Positions 8,373 to 15,687 of a DNA stretch of 26,065 bases are shown piece by piece; the first letter of the stretch is position 1; the number at the start of each line of letters is the position of its first letter. The position numbers and the translations under genes were made by a program. Origin of the DNA: CAZMCH01 sp964564735 (GTDB taxonomy: Bacteria > Poribacteria > DTPJ01); assembly GCA_964564735.1 (NCBI GenBank), contig CAZMCH010000060.1, positions 1 to 26,065 on the forward strand, read 5' to 3'. The notes under the pieces are model-generated. The model saw nothing but the letters and a program-made list of their open reading frames with translations. It did not search any database and was not told the origin of the DNA.

Positions 8373-9449
8373 ATGGCAGGAAAAATGAAGGCTCAAGTAT
8401 TCTATGAGCCATTAAAAATGCAATTAGAAGAAATTGATATTCCCAAAATAGCTGATGATCAAGTTCTAGTTCGTGTAAAAGCATGCGGGGTATGCGGATC
8501 AGATATTGCTTATTATTATGGCAATAGCCCATTAGAAACACCTGATGGCAAGGGTCCGTTGGTCTTGGGGCATGAGTTCTCTGCAGAGGTTGCGGAAGTC
8601 GGCGCATTACCAGCAAAACTTGGTCTTTTTAAGCCCGGTGACAGAGTCGTTGTTGATCCAGTCCAATACTGCAACGCCTGCGAAATCTGCAAGCGTGGAT
8701 ATGTCAATCTTTGCGAGAAAAAGACCGTTTTGGGTGTATCTGTTAACGGTGGATTTGCAGAATATTGCGTGTCGCATTATACAGGTTTACACAAACTTCC
8801 CGACAACGTTCCTTATGATCAGGGAGCATTAGCAGAACCATTGGCAGACGCAGTTTATGCACTACAAAAGGCACAGGTTGCATTAGGTGATTTTGTGGTT
8901 GTAATCGGTCCCGGGGCTATTGGGTTGATGATGGTTCAATTACTTAAATCAAGTGGTGCTGGCAAAGTTGCCCTTGTTGGAACAAGAGATTATAGATTAG
9001 AGGTTGGTAAAAAGATGGGAGCGGATATAATACTCAATACAAAAGAGGAAGGTTCTCCCTATTATGTAGCCGATCTCAAAAAGAAAATTGGCGAACTTAC
9101 TGATGAAAAATATGCAAATGTAGTTATGACTCCGACTGGTTCTGTTCCAGCGATGGAATCTGCATTTGCAATTTCAGGTAGAAGGGCTAGAATTGTGTTC
9201 TTTGGTCTGCCCGGCGCAAATGACTTCATCAAGATACCTGCACTTGATACAATATTCTGGGATAAAAGCATATTGTTTTCATGGCTTGCTCCATTGACTT
9301 GGCCAACTGCAATGCAGGCGCTTGGTAATAATTTGGTTGATGTTGCTCCGTTGATTACACATTCAATAAAACTTGATGATCTTGTTCAGGGCATTGCGGA
9401 TGTGAAAAACCGTGCAGATGATGTTATGAAGGCTGTCGTAACGATATAA
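8373..9449 (+). CDS. Zinc-dependent alcohol/polyol dehydrogenase (MDR family)
   Basis: A 358-residue medium-chain dehydrogenase of the sorbitol/threonine dehydrogenase type. Catalytic zinc ligands are Cys41 (CGVCGSD), His67-Glu68 (GHEF) and probably Glu155. The structural zinc site Cys100/103/106/114 is complete. The NAD(P)-binding glycine motif GPGAIG is at 179-184. It has a strong ribosome-binding site (AGGAGG, 8360-8365). Together with the preceding isomerase/epimerase it probably oxidises a sugar or sugar alcohol in the cytoplasm. It is flanked by two direct copies of a dispersed repeat, which could have arisen by repeat insertion on both sides or by movement of the gene as a unit. A second, divergent MDR gene lies at 16666-17679. 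Confidence 0.92.
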   Translation: MAGKMKAQVFYEPLKMQLEEIDIPKIADDQVLVRVKACGVCGSDIAYYYGNSPLETPDGKGPLVLGHEFSAEVAEVGALPAKLGLFKPGDRVVVDPVQYCNACEICKRGYVNLCEKKTVLGVSVNGGFAEYCVSHYTGLHKLPDNVPYDQGALAEPLADAVYALQKAQVALGDFVVVIGPGAIGLMMVQLLKSSGAGKVALVGTRDYRLEVGKKMGADIILNTKEEGSPYYVADLKKKIGELTDEKYANVVMTPTGSVPAMESAFAISGRRARIVFFGLPGANDFIKIPALDTIFWDKSILFSWLAPLTWPTAMQALGNNLVDVAPLITHSIKLDDLVQGIADVKNRADDVMKAVVTI

Positions 9450-9482
9450 TAACATTTCCCGCAATAAAATGTACACTTGTAG

Positions 9483-9528
9483 CCTGATTTTTGGGCTTGG
9501 CTTTCTTTCTGCCAGCCCAAAAGACAGG
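9483..9528 (+). other. Strong hairpin downstream of the zinc dehydrogenase
   Basis: Nested inverted arms: CCTG (9483-9486) with CAGG (9525-9528), TTTTGGGCT (9489-9497) with AGCCCAAAA (9514-9522), and GGC with GCC at the top. The hairpin has about 16 bp with one bulge. No U-run follows it on either strand, so it may stabilise or process the 3' end rather than terminate. Confidence 0.6.
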
Positions 9529-9589
9529 ACTGCATTTTTGCATAACAAAACTATGGAAATGATATAATATTGCTTTAACTATTTACAAG

Positions 9590-9617
9590 GGGCGTATTAC
9601 CATACGCCCTATTTTTA
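9590..9617 (+). terminator. Rho-independent terminator after the zinc dehydrogenase
   Basis: GGGCGTAT (9590-9597) and ATACGCCC (9602-9609) form a perfect 8-bp GC-rich stem with a 4-base loop, followed by TATTTTTA. It ends transcription from the isomerase/dehydrogenase unit, about 140 bases beyond the stop codon. Confidence 0.8.
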
Positions 9618-9629
9618 TTAGAATAAAAA

Positions 9630-9721
9630 AGATTTTTCGCTTTGCTCAAAATGACAGCAAAATGTCACCCTGAACGCAGTGAAGGGTCTTCTTTAATTAA
9701 TACAAAAAACATAATTTCCTA
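9630..9721 (+). repeat. Dispersed 'HPERSEGS'-type repeat, copy 2
   Basis: Direct copy of the element at 8228-8318, matching over its whole length apart from scattered substitutions and small indels. Its core reads GTCACCCTGAACGCAGTGAA; the facing arm TTCGCTTTGCTCAAAATGAC is an imperfect reverse complement, giving a palindromic element. Read in frame it spells CHPERSEGS upstream of the YeiH-like gene, but this is repeat sequence rather than protein. It ends five bases before that gene's ATG. Confidence 0.82.
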
Positions 9722-9725
9722 TAAA

Positions 9726-10820
9726 ATGAAAAAAATATTTGACATTATACCCGGATTGTTATTGGCGTCATTGATTGCTTTTATAAGCTATTTTGCCTGC
9801 TATGGTCTTTGTGCAATCATGGATATGAAAAACAGCCCTGTAAGTATGGTTACATTTGCAATTATTATTGGGATGTTGTTGCGTAATACTATCGGAGTAT
9901 CAAAATATTTTAATAATGGTATTAATTTCAGTGTTAGAAAATTATTACGTTTGGGTATTATACTCATGGGAATAAGAATGAGTATCCTTGATGTTGCAAA
10001 AGTTGGTTTGCTTTCTGTTATAATAGTCATAGTTTGTATATCTACAGGACTTATAATAACAACTTTCATAACAAGAAAATTGGGATTATCTGACAGGCTT
10101 GGAACGCTTATTGCTGTTGGCACAGGCATTTGTGGAGTGAGTGCAATTATGGCTACAGCGCCTACAATAAATGCAAAAGAGGAAGAAACCGCCTATGCTG
10201 TTGGAACAATCACTATATTTGGGCTTATTGCTTTGTTAGTTTATCCTTATTTGGTTCATATTGTATTAGGTTTATCAAATATGCAGGCTGGAATCTTTCT
10301 TGGAACATCAATACATGATACTTCACAGGTAACAGGTGCAGGCATGATGTATAATCAATTATGGCTAAATGAAAATACTGCAACGCCAACTGCTATGGAT
10401 ATTGCAGTTGTAACCAAATTGGTAAGAAATACATTTATAGCGGTTGTCATACCTTTGATGGCATATATTTACTCAAAAAAGGGCAATACTACTAAATCTG
10501 CAAAGGTGAATTTTTTAAGCTATATACCTTTATTTGTTATTTTTTTTGTTTTGCTTGCATTAATCAGAACTGCAGGTGATTATCTGGTAATAAATAAAGA
10601 AATATTCTGGAATATAGACGCTTGGAAGGATATGCAGAATTTCATCAAAACATGGTCAGAGTATTTTCTTGTTATTGCAATGGCTGGCGCAGGATTAAGC
10701 ATTGATATTAAGAGATTCGGTCAACTTGGATATAAGCCTTTTCTTGCTGGTTTGATCTCTGCTGTTACTGTTGGTTTCGTAAGTTTTATTCTCATAAAGG
10801 CTCTTATGGCTAATTTATGA
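9726..10820 (+). CDS. YeiH/UPF0324 family membrane transporter (putative sulfate exporter)
   Basis: A 364-residue polytopic membrane protein of the UPF0324/YeiH family (often annotated 'putative sulfate exporter'; true substrate uncertain). Family signatures are clear: GTGICGVSAI, PTINAKEEETAYA, FLGTSIHDTSQV, and the final AGAGLSIDIKRF. Around ten hydrophobic segments are visible. The in-frame upstream extension from 9642 is rejected because it translates the dispersed repeat; the ATG at 9726 begins a natural N-terminus (MKKIFDIIPGLLLASL). No good ribosome-binding site precedes it, so initiation may be weak or depend on repeat-derived leader sequence. The probable selenoprotein gene follows 59 bases downstream, likely co-transcribed. 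Confidence 0.87.
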   Translation: MKKIFDIIPGLLLASLIAFISYFACYGLCAIMDMKNSPVSMVTFAIIIGMLLRNTIGVSKYFNNGINFSVRKLLRLGIILMGIRMSILDVAKVGLLSVIIVIVCISTGLIITTFITRKLGLSDRLGTLIAVGTGICGVSAIMATAPTINAKEEETAYAVGTITIFGLIALLVYPYLVHIVLGLSNMQAGIFLGTSIHDTSQVTGAGMMYNQLWLNENTATPTAMDIAVVTKLVRNTFIAVVIPLMAYIYSKKGNTTKSAKVNFLSYIPLFVIFFVLLALIRTAGDYLVINKEIFWNIDAWKDMQNFIKTWSEYFLVIAMAGAGLSIDIKRFGQLGYKPFLAGLISAVTVGFVSFILIKALMANL

Positions 10821-10879
10821 TTTGTTTTATCTTTATATTTAAAAGTTTTAACATGAAGACATAGAGAAACGGGGAAAAA

Positions 10880-11050
10880 ATGATAATAAGAGCAATAATT
10901 GGAGGCATTATTGGCGGGGTATTAGGATTTTTAACAAATCGACTATCCACAAGGGTTTTTGGCAAAGGTGGTGGCTGACCATGCACAGCCAATCCCTATG
11001 CCAGCATAATTCTAGGAATTATATTGGGAGTGGCTATTGCTTCAGGTTGA
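10880..11050 (+). CDS. Probable selenoprotein: small glycine-zipper membrane protein with in-frame TGA (Sec33)
   Basis: A 56-codon reading frame interrupted once by TGA at 10976-10978 (codon 33) and ending at TGA 11048-11050. The product reads MIIRAIIGGIIGGVLGF..., a basic turn, FGKGGG-U-PC-TANPY, then a second glycine-rich membrane segment ASIILGIILGVAIASG. This matches from memory a family of very small bacterial two-segment membrane proteins (I believe DUF6132) whose signature is GxCPxTxNPY. The TGA falls exactly on the invariant Cys, and the residue two places on is Cys, giving U-P-C. The TGA is followed by C, a leaky stop context. GGGG just upstream (10871-10874) may serve as ribosome-binding site. 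The alternative is a nonsense mutation in a Cys version; the intact frame and conserved TANPY after the TGA argue against long decay. If the terminal TGA is also read, the frame runs to a TAA at 11063-11065. It follows the YeiH-like gene, perhaps hinting at a sulfur or selenium link. Confidence 0.68.
11001..11027 (+). promoter_or_regulatory. Candidate bacterial SECIS stem-loop
   Basis: Downstream of the TGA, ATAATTC (11006-11012) pairs perfectly with GAATTAT (11016-11022) around a UAG loop. Below a 2x2 internal loop, CCA (11001-11003) pairs with TGG (11025-11027). The apical loop begins 34 bases after the UGA, within the distance window I recall for bacterial SECIS elements (roughly 16-37). 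The fit is imperfect: the loop guanine is not in the first two loop positions unless the closing C-G pair opens. Confidence 0.4.
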
Positions 11051-11056
11051 AGCAGA

Positions 11057-11083
11057 AACATCAAATAATGAAACTTTGATGTT
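11057..11083 (+). other. Hairpin after the probable selenoprotein gene
   Basis: AACATCAAA (11057-11065) and TTTGATGTT (11075-11083) form a perfect 9-bp stem with a 9-base loop, just after the stop codon. No U-run follows at once, so it is a weak terminator or 3'-end stabiliser at best. A TATAAT-like hexamer lies further on, before the cupin gene, without a clear -35. Confidence 0.5.
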
Positions 11084-11174
11084 CAGAAGTTGTAAAAAAT
11101 AAATAGACCGCTTATTTTCTCTGACTATATAATATTATCTCTGATTTTTTTATTGGGAAAGGAGAAATCCTCAA

Positions 11175-11471
11175 ATGGTAATAAAATTTGGCAATGGAGA
11201 AAAACGTCCAGACGGGTCTGTAAGTTATCCTATAAAGGATCATCAAAGCTTGTTAAGGCATGTTGCATATCGAATAGTTACGCCTAATCAGCCCTTTGGA
11301 CCACATGAGCATGAAGGAGATGAACTTTGGTATATACTTAAAGGCAAAGCAATTGTCAATATTGGTGGAAAAATAAGCGAGGTTGAAGAAAAAGATTTAA
11401 TAATATGTCCTTCGGGTGTTAGCCATGGTATGACTTCTGATAGTGAAGTCCTTTGGCTATGTATTGGCTAA
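11175..11471 (+). CDS. Small cupin-domain protein
   Basis: A 98-residue single-domain cupin (Cupin_2 type). Motif 1 gives metal ligands His44, His46 and Glu50 (GPHEHEGDELWYILKG) and motif 2 gives His84 (PSGVSHGM), so a metal site is intact. Single-domain cupins range from sugar isomerases and dioxygenases to ligand sensors; the specific function is not readable. AAAGGAG precedes the ATG by about ten bases. It lies 27 bases upstream of a large predicted glycosidase and is probably in the same transcript, which suggests a role in carbohydrate processing. Confidence 0.85.
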   Translation: MVIKFGNGEKRPDGSVSYPIKDHQSLLRHVAYRIVTPNQPFGPHEHEGDELWYILKGKAIVNIGGKISEVEEKDLIICPSGVSHGMTSDSEVLWLCIG

Positions 11472-11498
11472 AAATCTATTTTACAGAAAGGTCAAGCA

Positions 11499-14396
11499 AT
11501 GAATTATGCCCTTTACTTTTTACTTCCTGTAATATGTGCTATTTCTGATGATAATATTCATTATGACGTTGCAGAGATTCCTTGGGAACAGAAGCTTGGT
11601 AATCATCGAGCAATAGTCTCTGTATCGAAAAAGGCTGATGCAGTAAAAGCATTTATCCCTTGGCGAAGACGTGATTTATCGCCAGAAAATAAGAATATAG
11701 TTGTCTATAATGCAACAACGGAAAAACAAGTAAATAACGTCTTAATTAGTAAAATAAATCGTGAATACGGTGAAATAATCTTTCAAACTGAAAATATTGG
11801 CAACTATTATGTTTATTATATGCCATATACTGCCGATACGTTACCTTGGGGCTACAAAACAAATTACCTTCCTCCAGAAGACACATCTGATCCTTTGTGG
11901 CGTGAGAGTTTGCCTGAATTATTGCCAGAAGCCAAGACAATTGGATTTCAGGCAAGAACTGAATTTGATCGCTTCGACCCAATGGAAATAATAGCAACTG
12001 CTAATGAAACAAATGAACTAATCGCAAAACATAAAAAATCATATTTGCTATTTCCAGAGGATCGGGAACATCCTATAAAAATGACCGATGATTTGCCTAT
12101 GCTCTGGATTTATAAAGGCGTTAAAGACTCTTTCTCAGGGGAAGCCGAAAGAGATGAATATTACACATTCCAGATAGGTGTATATGCAGCAGAGAAGGCA
12201 ATAAATGACATTGACATAGGTTTCAGCGACCTAAAATCCATTAATGGAGATATTATTCCATCAGAGAATTTTAATTGTATTAACAAAAGTGGAAATGACT
12301 GGCTTGGGAATCCAATAAAAAAGACAATTCCAATACCAGAAGGCAAAATTGGTGCGTTGTGGATAGGTGTTCATATTCCAGAAGCAATACCAGCAGGCGA
12401 TTATGATGGAGAAATTCTCATATCGCCAAAAGGTGAACCAAAAAGCATCATAAAACTGTCATTGAAAGTTCTATCACAGGTCATCGCTGATCATGGTGAT
12501 AATGAAATTTGGCGGCATTCTCGTTTGCGATGGCTCAACTCCAAAATTGGTATTGATGATGAAATCGTTGCACCATATACTCCGTTGAAGGTTGATAACA
12601 AAACTATTGAATGTCTTGGACGAAAAGTTACTTTATCGGATAGTGGTTTGCCAAACTCAATATTAATTGGGGAAAATGAGATACTGGCAAGCCCAATCAG
12701 CATGAATATAAATAATCTATCCGAGAATAAAATAAGCCTTATCAAAGAAACATCTGGGACGGTTATTTGGGAATCCAAAAGCAAGAATGAAAAATTTGAG
12801 ATCGAATGTCAGACAAAGATGGAATTTGATGGATTCGTTAATTTCCATATTAAATTAAATGCTTTACAGGATATTGATGTTGATGATATTTACCTTGATA
12901 TTCCAATAAAGCGAGAAATTGCTACTTATATGATGGGAATGGGCTTTAAGGGTGGCTATCGTCCAAAAGAATGGAACTGGGTCTGGGACGAAAAACTGGC
13001 GAATAATAGCGTCTGGATCGGTGATGTTAATGCAGGAATACATTGCAAACTCAAAGGCACAAAGGATATATGGGAGCTTTATAACCTTAAAGCTGATGGA
13101 ATACCGAAAGATTGGAATAATGAAGGCAAAGGCGGTTGTAAGGTATTTGAGGACGAAAATAAAGTCGTTTTGAGGGCTTATAGCAGAGAAAGAAAAATCA
13201 AAGCTGGTGAAAATATAGACTTTTGTTTTAGCTTGCTGATTACACCCTTGAAGCCTCTTGATAATGCACATTGGAATCAAAGATATTATCATGCTTACGT
13301 GCCGATTGATACGGTCAAGGAATCAGGGGCGAATATCATAAATGTCCATCATGGGAACGATATAAACAAGAATATCAATTATCCGTTTACTACTGCAAAC
13401 AAAATGGCTGAATACATAAGTGAATCACATAAAAACGACATAAAGGTTAAGATATATTACACCATCAGAGAACTTAGCAACTATACTGCAGAGATATGGG
13501 CATTGAGAAGTCTCGGAACGGAGATATTTGTTGATGGTAACGGTGGAGGTCATTCATGGTTACATGAGCATCTTGTCGATCATTATGCCCCTGCATGGCA
13601 TCATACGTTCTCAGATATAGAGACCGATGCGGCTATTGCTCAAACAGGCTTATCAAGATGGCATAATTATTACCTTGAGGGTCTGCGTTGGCTTATAAAG
13701 AATGTTGGAATTGATGGATTATATCTCGATGGCATAGGATATGATCGAGAAATAATGAAGCGTGTCCGTAAAGTGATGGATAGAGAGCGAAAAGGCTGTT
13801 TAATAGACTTTCATTCAGGCAATAACTTCCATCCAAATTATGGCTTGTCAAATTGCGCAACTCAATATTTGGAGCATTTTCCATATATTGACAGTCTATG
13901 GTTTGGTGAAGGTTTTGATTATGACGAATCGCCTGATTTTTGGCTTGTGGAAGTATCAGGAATACCCTTTGGCTTATATGGCGAAATGCTTCAAAATAAT
14001 GGAAATCCTTGGCGAGGGATGATATATGGCATGACTAATCGTCTTGGATGGGGTGGCGATCCAAGAAATATATGGAAAATATGGGATGATTTCGGTATTC
14101 AGGACGCAAAAATGATCGGCTATTGGGAGAAATCCTGCCCTGTCAAGACAGATAATAATGATGTCTTGGCTACAGTTTATCAAAAAGAAGGCAAATCGCT
14201 AATATCAATCGCAAGCTGGGCGAAGGAAACGGTATCTTGCAGGTTGATCGTTGATTGGAAAGCGTTAGAACTTGATCCAGATAAAGTAACAATCTCTGCT
14301 CCTGAAATCCTAAATTTTCAGCCAACTGCCAAGTTTGGTTTGTCCGATACGATACCTGTTGAGCCTGCAAAGGGCTGGTTGTTGATTATGGAATGA
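11499..14396 (+). CDS. DUF6067/GH123-like predicted glycoside hydrolase
   Basis: A 965-residue protein with a beta-rich N-terminal half and a C-terminal TIM-barrel-like half. The C-terminal half carries strings I recognise from DUF6067/GH123-related proteins: VKIYYTIRELSN, GGGHSWLHEHL, GIDGLYLDGIGYDR, IDFHSGNNF, HFPYIDSLWFGE, EVSGIPFGLYGEML and WRGMIYGMT. Asp744 in YLDGIGYD sits where a barrel-strand carboxylate is expected and is a candidate catalytic or substrate-binding residue; this is inference. The first 15 residues are hydrophobic but lack basic residues, so export is uncertain. The gene follows the cupin by 27 bases and ends before a strong terminator. Substrate unknown; amino-sugar or complex glycans are possible by analogy with GH123. 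Confidence 0.83.
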   Translation: MNYALYFLLPVICAISDDNIHYDVAEIPWEQKLGNHRAIVSVSKKADAVKAFIPWRRRDLSPENKNIVVYNATTEKQVNNVLISKINREYGEIIFQTENIGNYYVYYMPYTADTLPWGYKTNYLPPEDTSDPLWRESLPELLPEAKTIGFQARTEFDRFDPMEIIATANETNELIAKHKKSYLLFPEDREHPIKMTDDLPMLWIYKGVKDSFSGEAERDEYYTFQIGVYAAEKAINDIDIGFSDLKSINGDIIPSENFNCINKSGNDWLGNPIKKTIPIPEGKIGALWIGVHIPEAIPAGDYDGEILISPKGEPKSIIKLSLKVLSQVIADHGDNEIWRHSRLRWLNSKIGIDDEIVAPYTPLKVDNKTIECLGRKVTLSDSGLPNSILIGENEILASPISMNINNLSENKISLIKETSGTVIWESKSKNEKFEIECQTKMEFDGFVNFHIKLNALQDIDVDDIYLDIPIKREIATYMMGMGFKGGYRPKEWNWVWDEKLANNSVWIGDVNAGIHCKLKGTKDIWELYNLKADGIPKDWNNEGKGGCKVFEDENKVVLRAYSRERKIKAGENIDFCFSLLITPLKPLDNAHWNQRYYHAYVPIDTVKESGANIINVHHGNDINKNINYPFTTANKMAEYISESHKNDIKVKIYYTIRELSNYTAEIWALRSLGTEIFVDGNGGGHSWLHEHLVDHYAPAWHHTFSDIETDAAIAQTGLSRWHNYYLEGLRWLIKNVGIDGLYLDGIGYDREIMKRVRKVMDRERKGCLIDFHSGNNFHPNYGLSNCATQYLEHFPYIDSLWFGEGFDYDESPDFWLVEVSGIPFGLYGEMLQNNGNPWRGMIYGMTNRLGWGGDPRNIWKIWDDFGIQDAKMIGYWEKSCPVKTDNNDVLATVYQKEGKSLISIASWAKETVSCRLIVDWKALELDPDKVTISAPEILNFQPTAKFGLSDTIPVEPAKGWLLIME

Positions 14397-14424
14397 TACT
14401 TAATGGTCAATTTATAAATCTTTT

Positions 14425-14456
14425 AAGTCTCCCTTTGATAAAGGGAGACTTTTCTC
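14425..14456 (+). terminator. Strong rho-independent terminator
   Basis: AAGTCTCCCTTT (14425-14436) and AAAGGGAGACTT (14440-14451) form a perfect 12-bp stem with a 3-base loop, followed by TTCTC within a T-rich tail. It closes the plus-strand cupin/glycosidase unit and sits between convergent genes. On the minus strand the stem is followed by A-rich sequence, so it is mainly one-directional. Confidence 0.85.
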
Positions 14457-14481
14457 ATCAAAGGGAGGAAATGAAAAAAGA

Positions 14482-15678
14482 TTAAAACCTTGTTGATGAT
14501 GCTAATAGATGTGTTGCAAGCTGAAGCGATGAACCGTCAATTGGTTTGATAAGAGCATAATTCCATTCTGAGTCCCCTAGTCTCACACCAATCCCAAGCG
14601 ATAGATTAGTTTTTGATAATTCATAGGATAATCCGTTACGAAAAACTACCCCTCCTCGAAAATATTTCTGCCATGAATAAGACGCTTCCCAGCCTATATT
14701 AACACCAAAACCTTTACTACTTATTGTTTTGTGCATATCAAAACCCGCAGATAGCCATGAAAAAGGTATTGAACTAACACCGATTCTCAATATGGAAGGT
14801 TGCGCTAGTGCTATCTTTCGCTGTATCAAATGCTCTATCATAAAACCAGCGGATACATTCCAGCGCTTATATATCTCTGATTGCATACCAAGATCAACAT
14901 CTAATCCTTTTCCTGAAAGATCAGCTTCAACTTCATCTTTGCCATATTCATTATCCTTAAAATCATCTATTGATTGCCCAATGTCAAGATTGTTGATGAT
15001 TGCAGGCAATAGCTTTGTCGCATCATTTCTATTTACATCAGGATCATGGATTGAAGTAAGCCTAAATGGTCTTATGATAACGCCTTTTTTGTATGTTTGA
15101 TCCCTATATTTCAACCTCAAACCAATTGCCAAATCAGGTCTTAGAGAATATGCAAGACAAAAAATGGGAAATTTTTCACGAAAGAGATCATAGTTAAATA
15201 TTGTGTTTGTATCTGATGTGAATTTATTTTCATTCACAATATATTCTGCGGTTGTGGATTCAACTTTTATTGTGCTGTTTCTGTTATCAAGATCATAAAC
15301 ATAACCCAAACCAATCCCAAATCTACCAAAAGCCCTTGTATAATAAATTGTCGGTTTTATCCTGAAGGAAAGACTTGTATGTGCTTGTTCATCTTCGGCT
15401 AATGGAAAATTCTGATAATTGAGGTTTTGTGTAGAGAAAGAAAGGGAAGCATTATTGTCCTGAACGTTTATTAATGATGCAGGATTACCGAAAATTGACG
15501 TTTCGCCTGTTGGTATAGCGACAAAAGCCCCACCCATACCAGATATGCGGAATGATTCACTTGCAAGGGCAGGCGTTATTAGGACAAATAGGCTTATAAG
15601 CCCATAAACCCATAAACCTATTAGTCTATTATAAATCTGCGTCCATTTGCATTTATCAGTAGTTCTAAAAATAAGCAT
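14482..15678 (-). CDS. Outer-membrane beta-barrel protein, PorV/UPF0164-like
   Basis: A 398-residue exported protein. A long N-terminal signal sequence ends near ALASES (about residue 40). SGMGGAFVAIPTGETS and GNPASL (47-69) follow, the signature shared by PorV/PorQ, UPF0164 and FadL-like barrels. The remainder alternates short amphipathic strands typical of a 12-16-stranded barrel, ending in Phe (SSTRF), which fits BamA recognition. The chosen start is ATG at 15678; a TTG two codons earlier is possible. Neither has a strong ribosome-binding site, and translational coupling with the preceding gene, ending only nine bases upstream, is likely. It is the last gene of a seven-gene operon. Confidence 0.8.
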   Translation of the reverse strand: MLIFRTTDKCKWTQIYNRLIGLWVYGLISLFVLITPALASESFRISGMGGAFVAIPTGETSIFGNPASLINVQDNNASLSFSTQNLNYQNFPLAEDEQAHTSLSFRIKPTIYYTRAFGRFGIGLGYVYDLDNRNSTIKVESTTAEYIVNENKFTSDTNTIFNYDLFREKFPIFCLAYSLRPDLAIGLRLKYRDQTYKKGVIIRPFRLTSIHDPDVNRNDATKLLPAIINNLDIGQSIDDFKDNEYGKDEVEADLSGKGLDVDLGMQSEIYKRWNVSAGFMIEHLIQRKIALAQPSILRIGVSSIPFSWLSAGFDMHKTISSKGFGVNIGWEASYSWQKYFRGGVVFRNGLSYELSKTNLSLGIGVRLGDSEWNYALIKPIDGSSLQLATHLLASSTRF

Positions 15679-15687
15679 ACTCAAACA

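Noticed and set aside
9642..9725. N-terminal extension of the YeiH-like protein containing CHPERSEGS
   Set aside because: It is translation of a dispersed nucleotide repeat also found at 8228-8318; the natural membrane-protein N-terminus starts at 9726.
11048..11065. Second in-frame TGA of the small selenoprotein frame read as selenocysteine
   Set aside because: It falls at the natural end of the second membrane segment; readthrough adds only five residues before TAA. Treated as the true stop.
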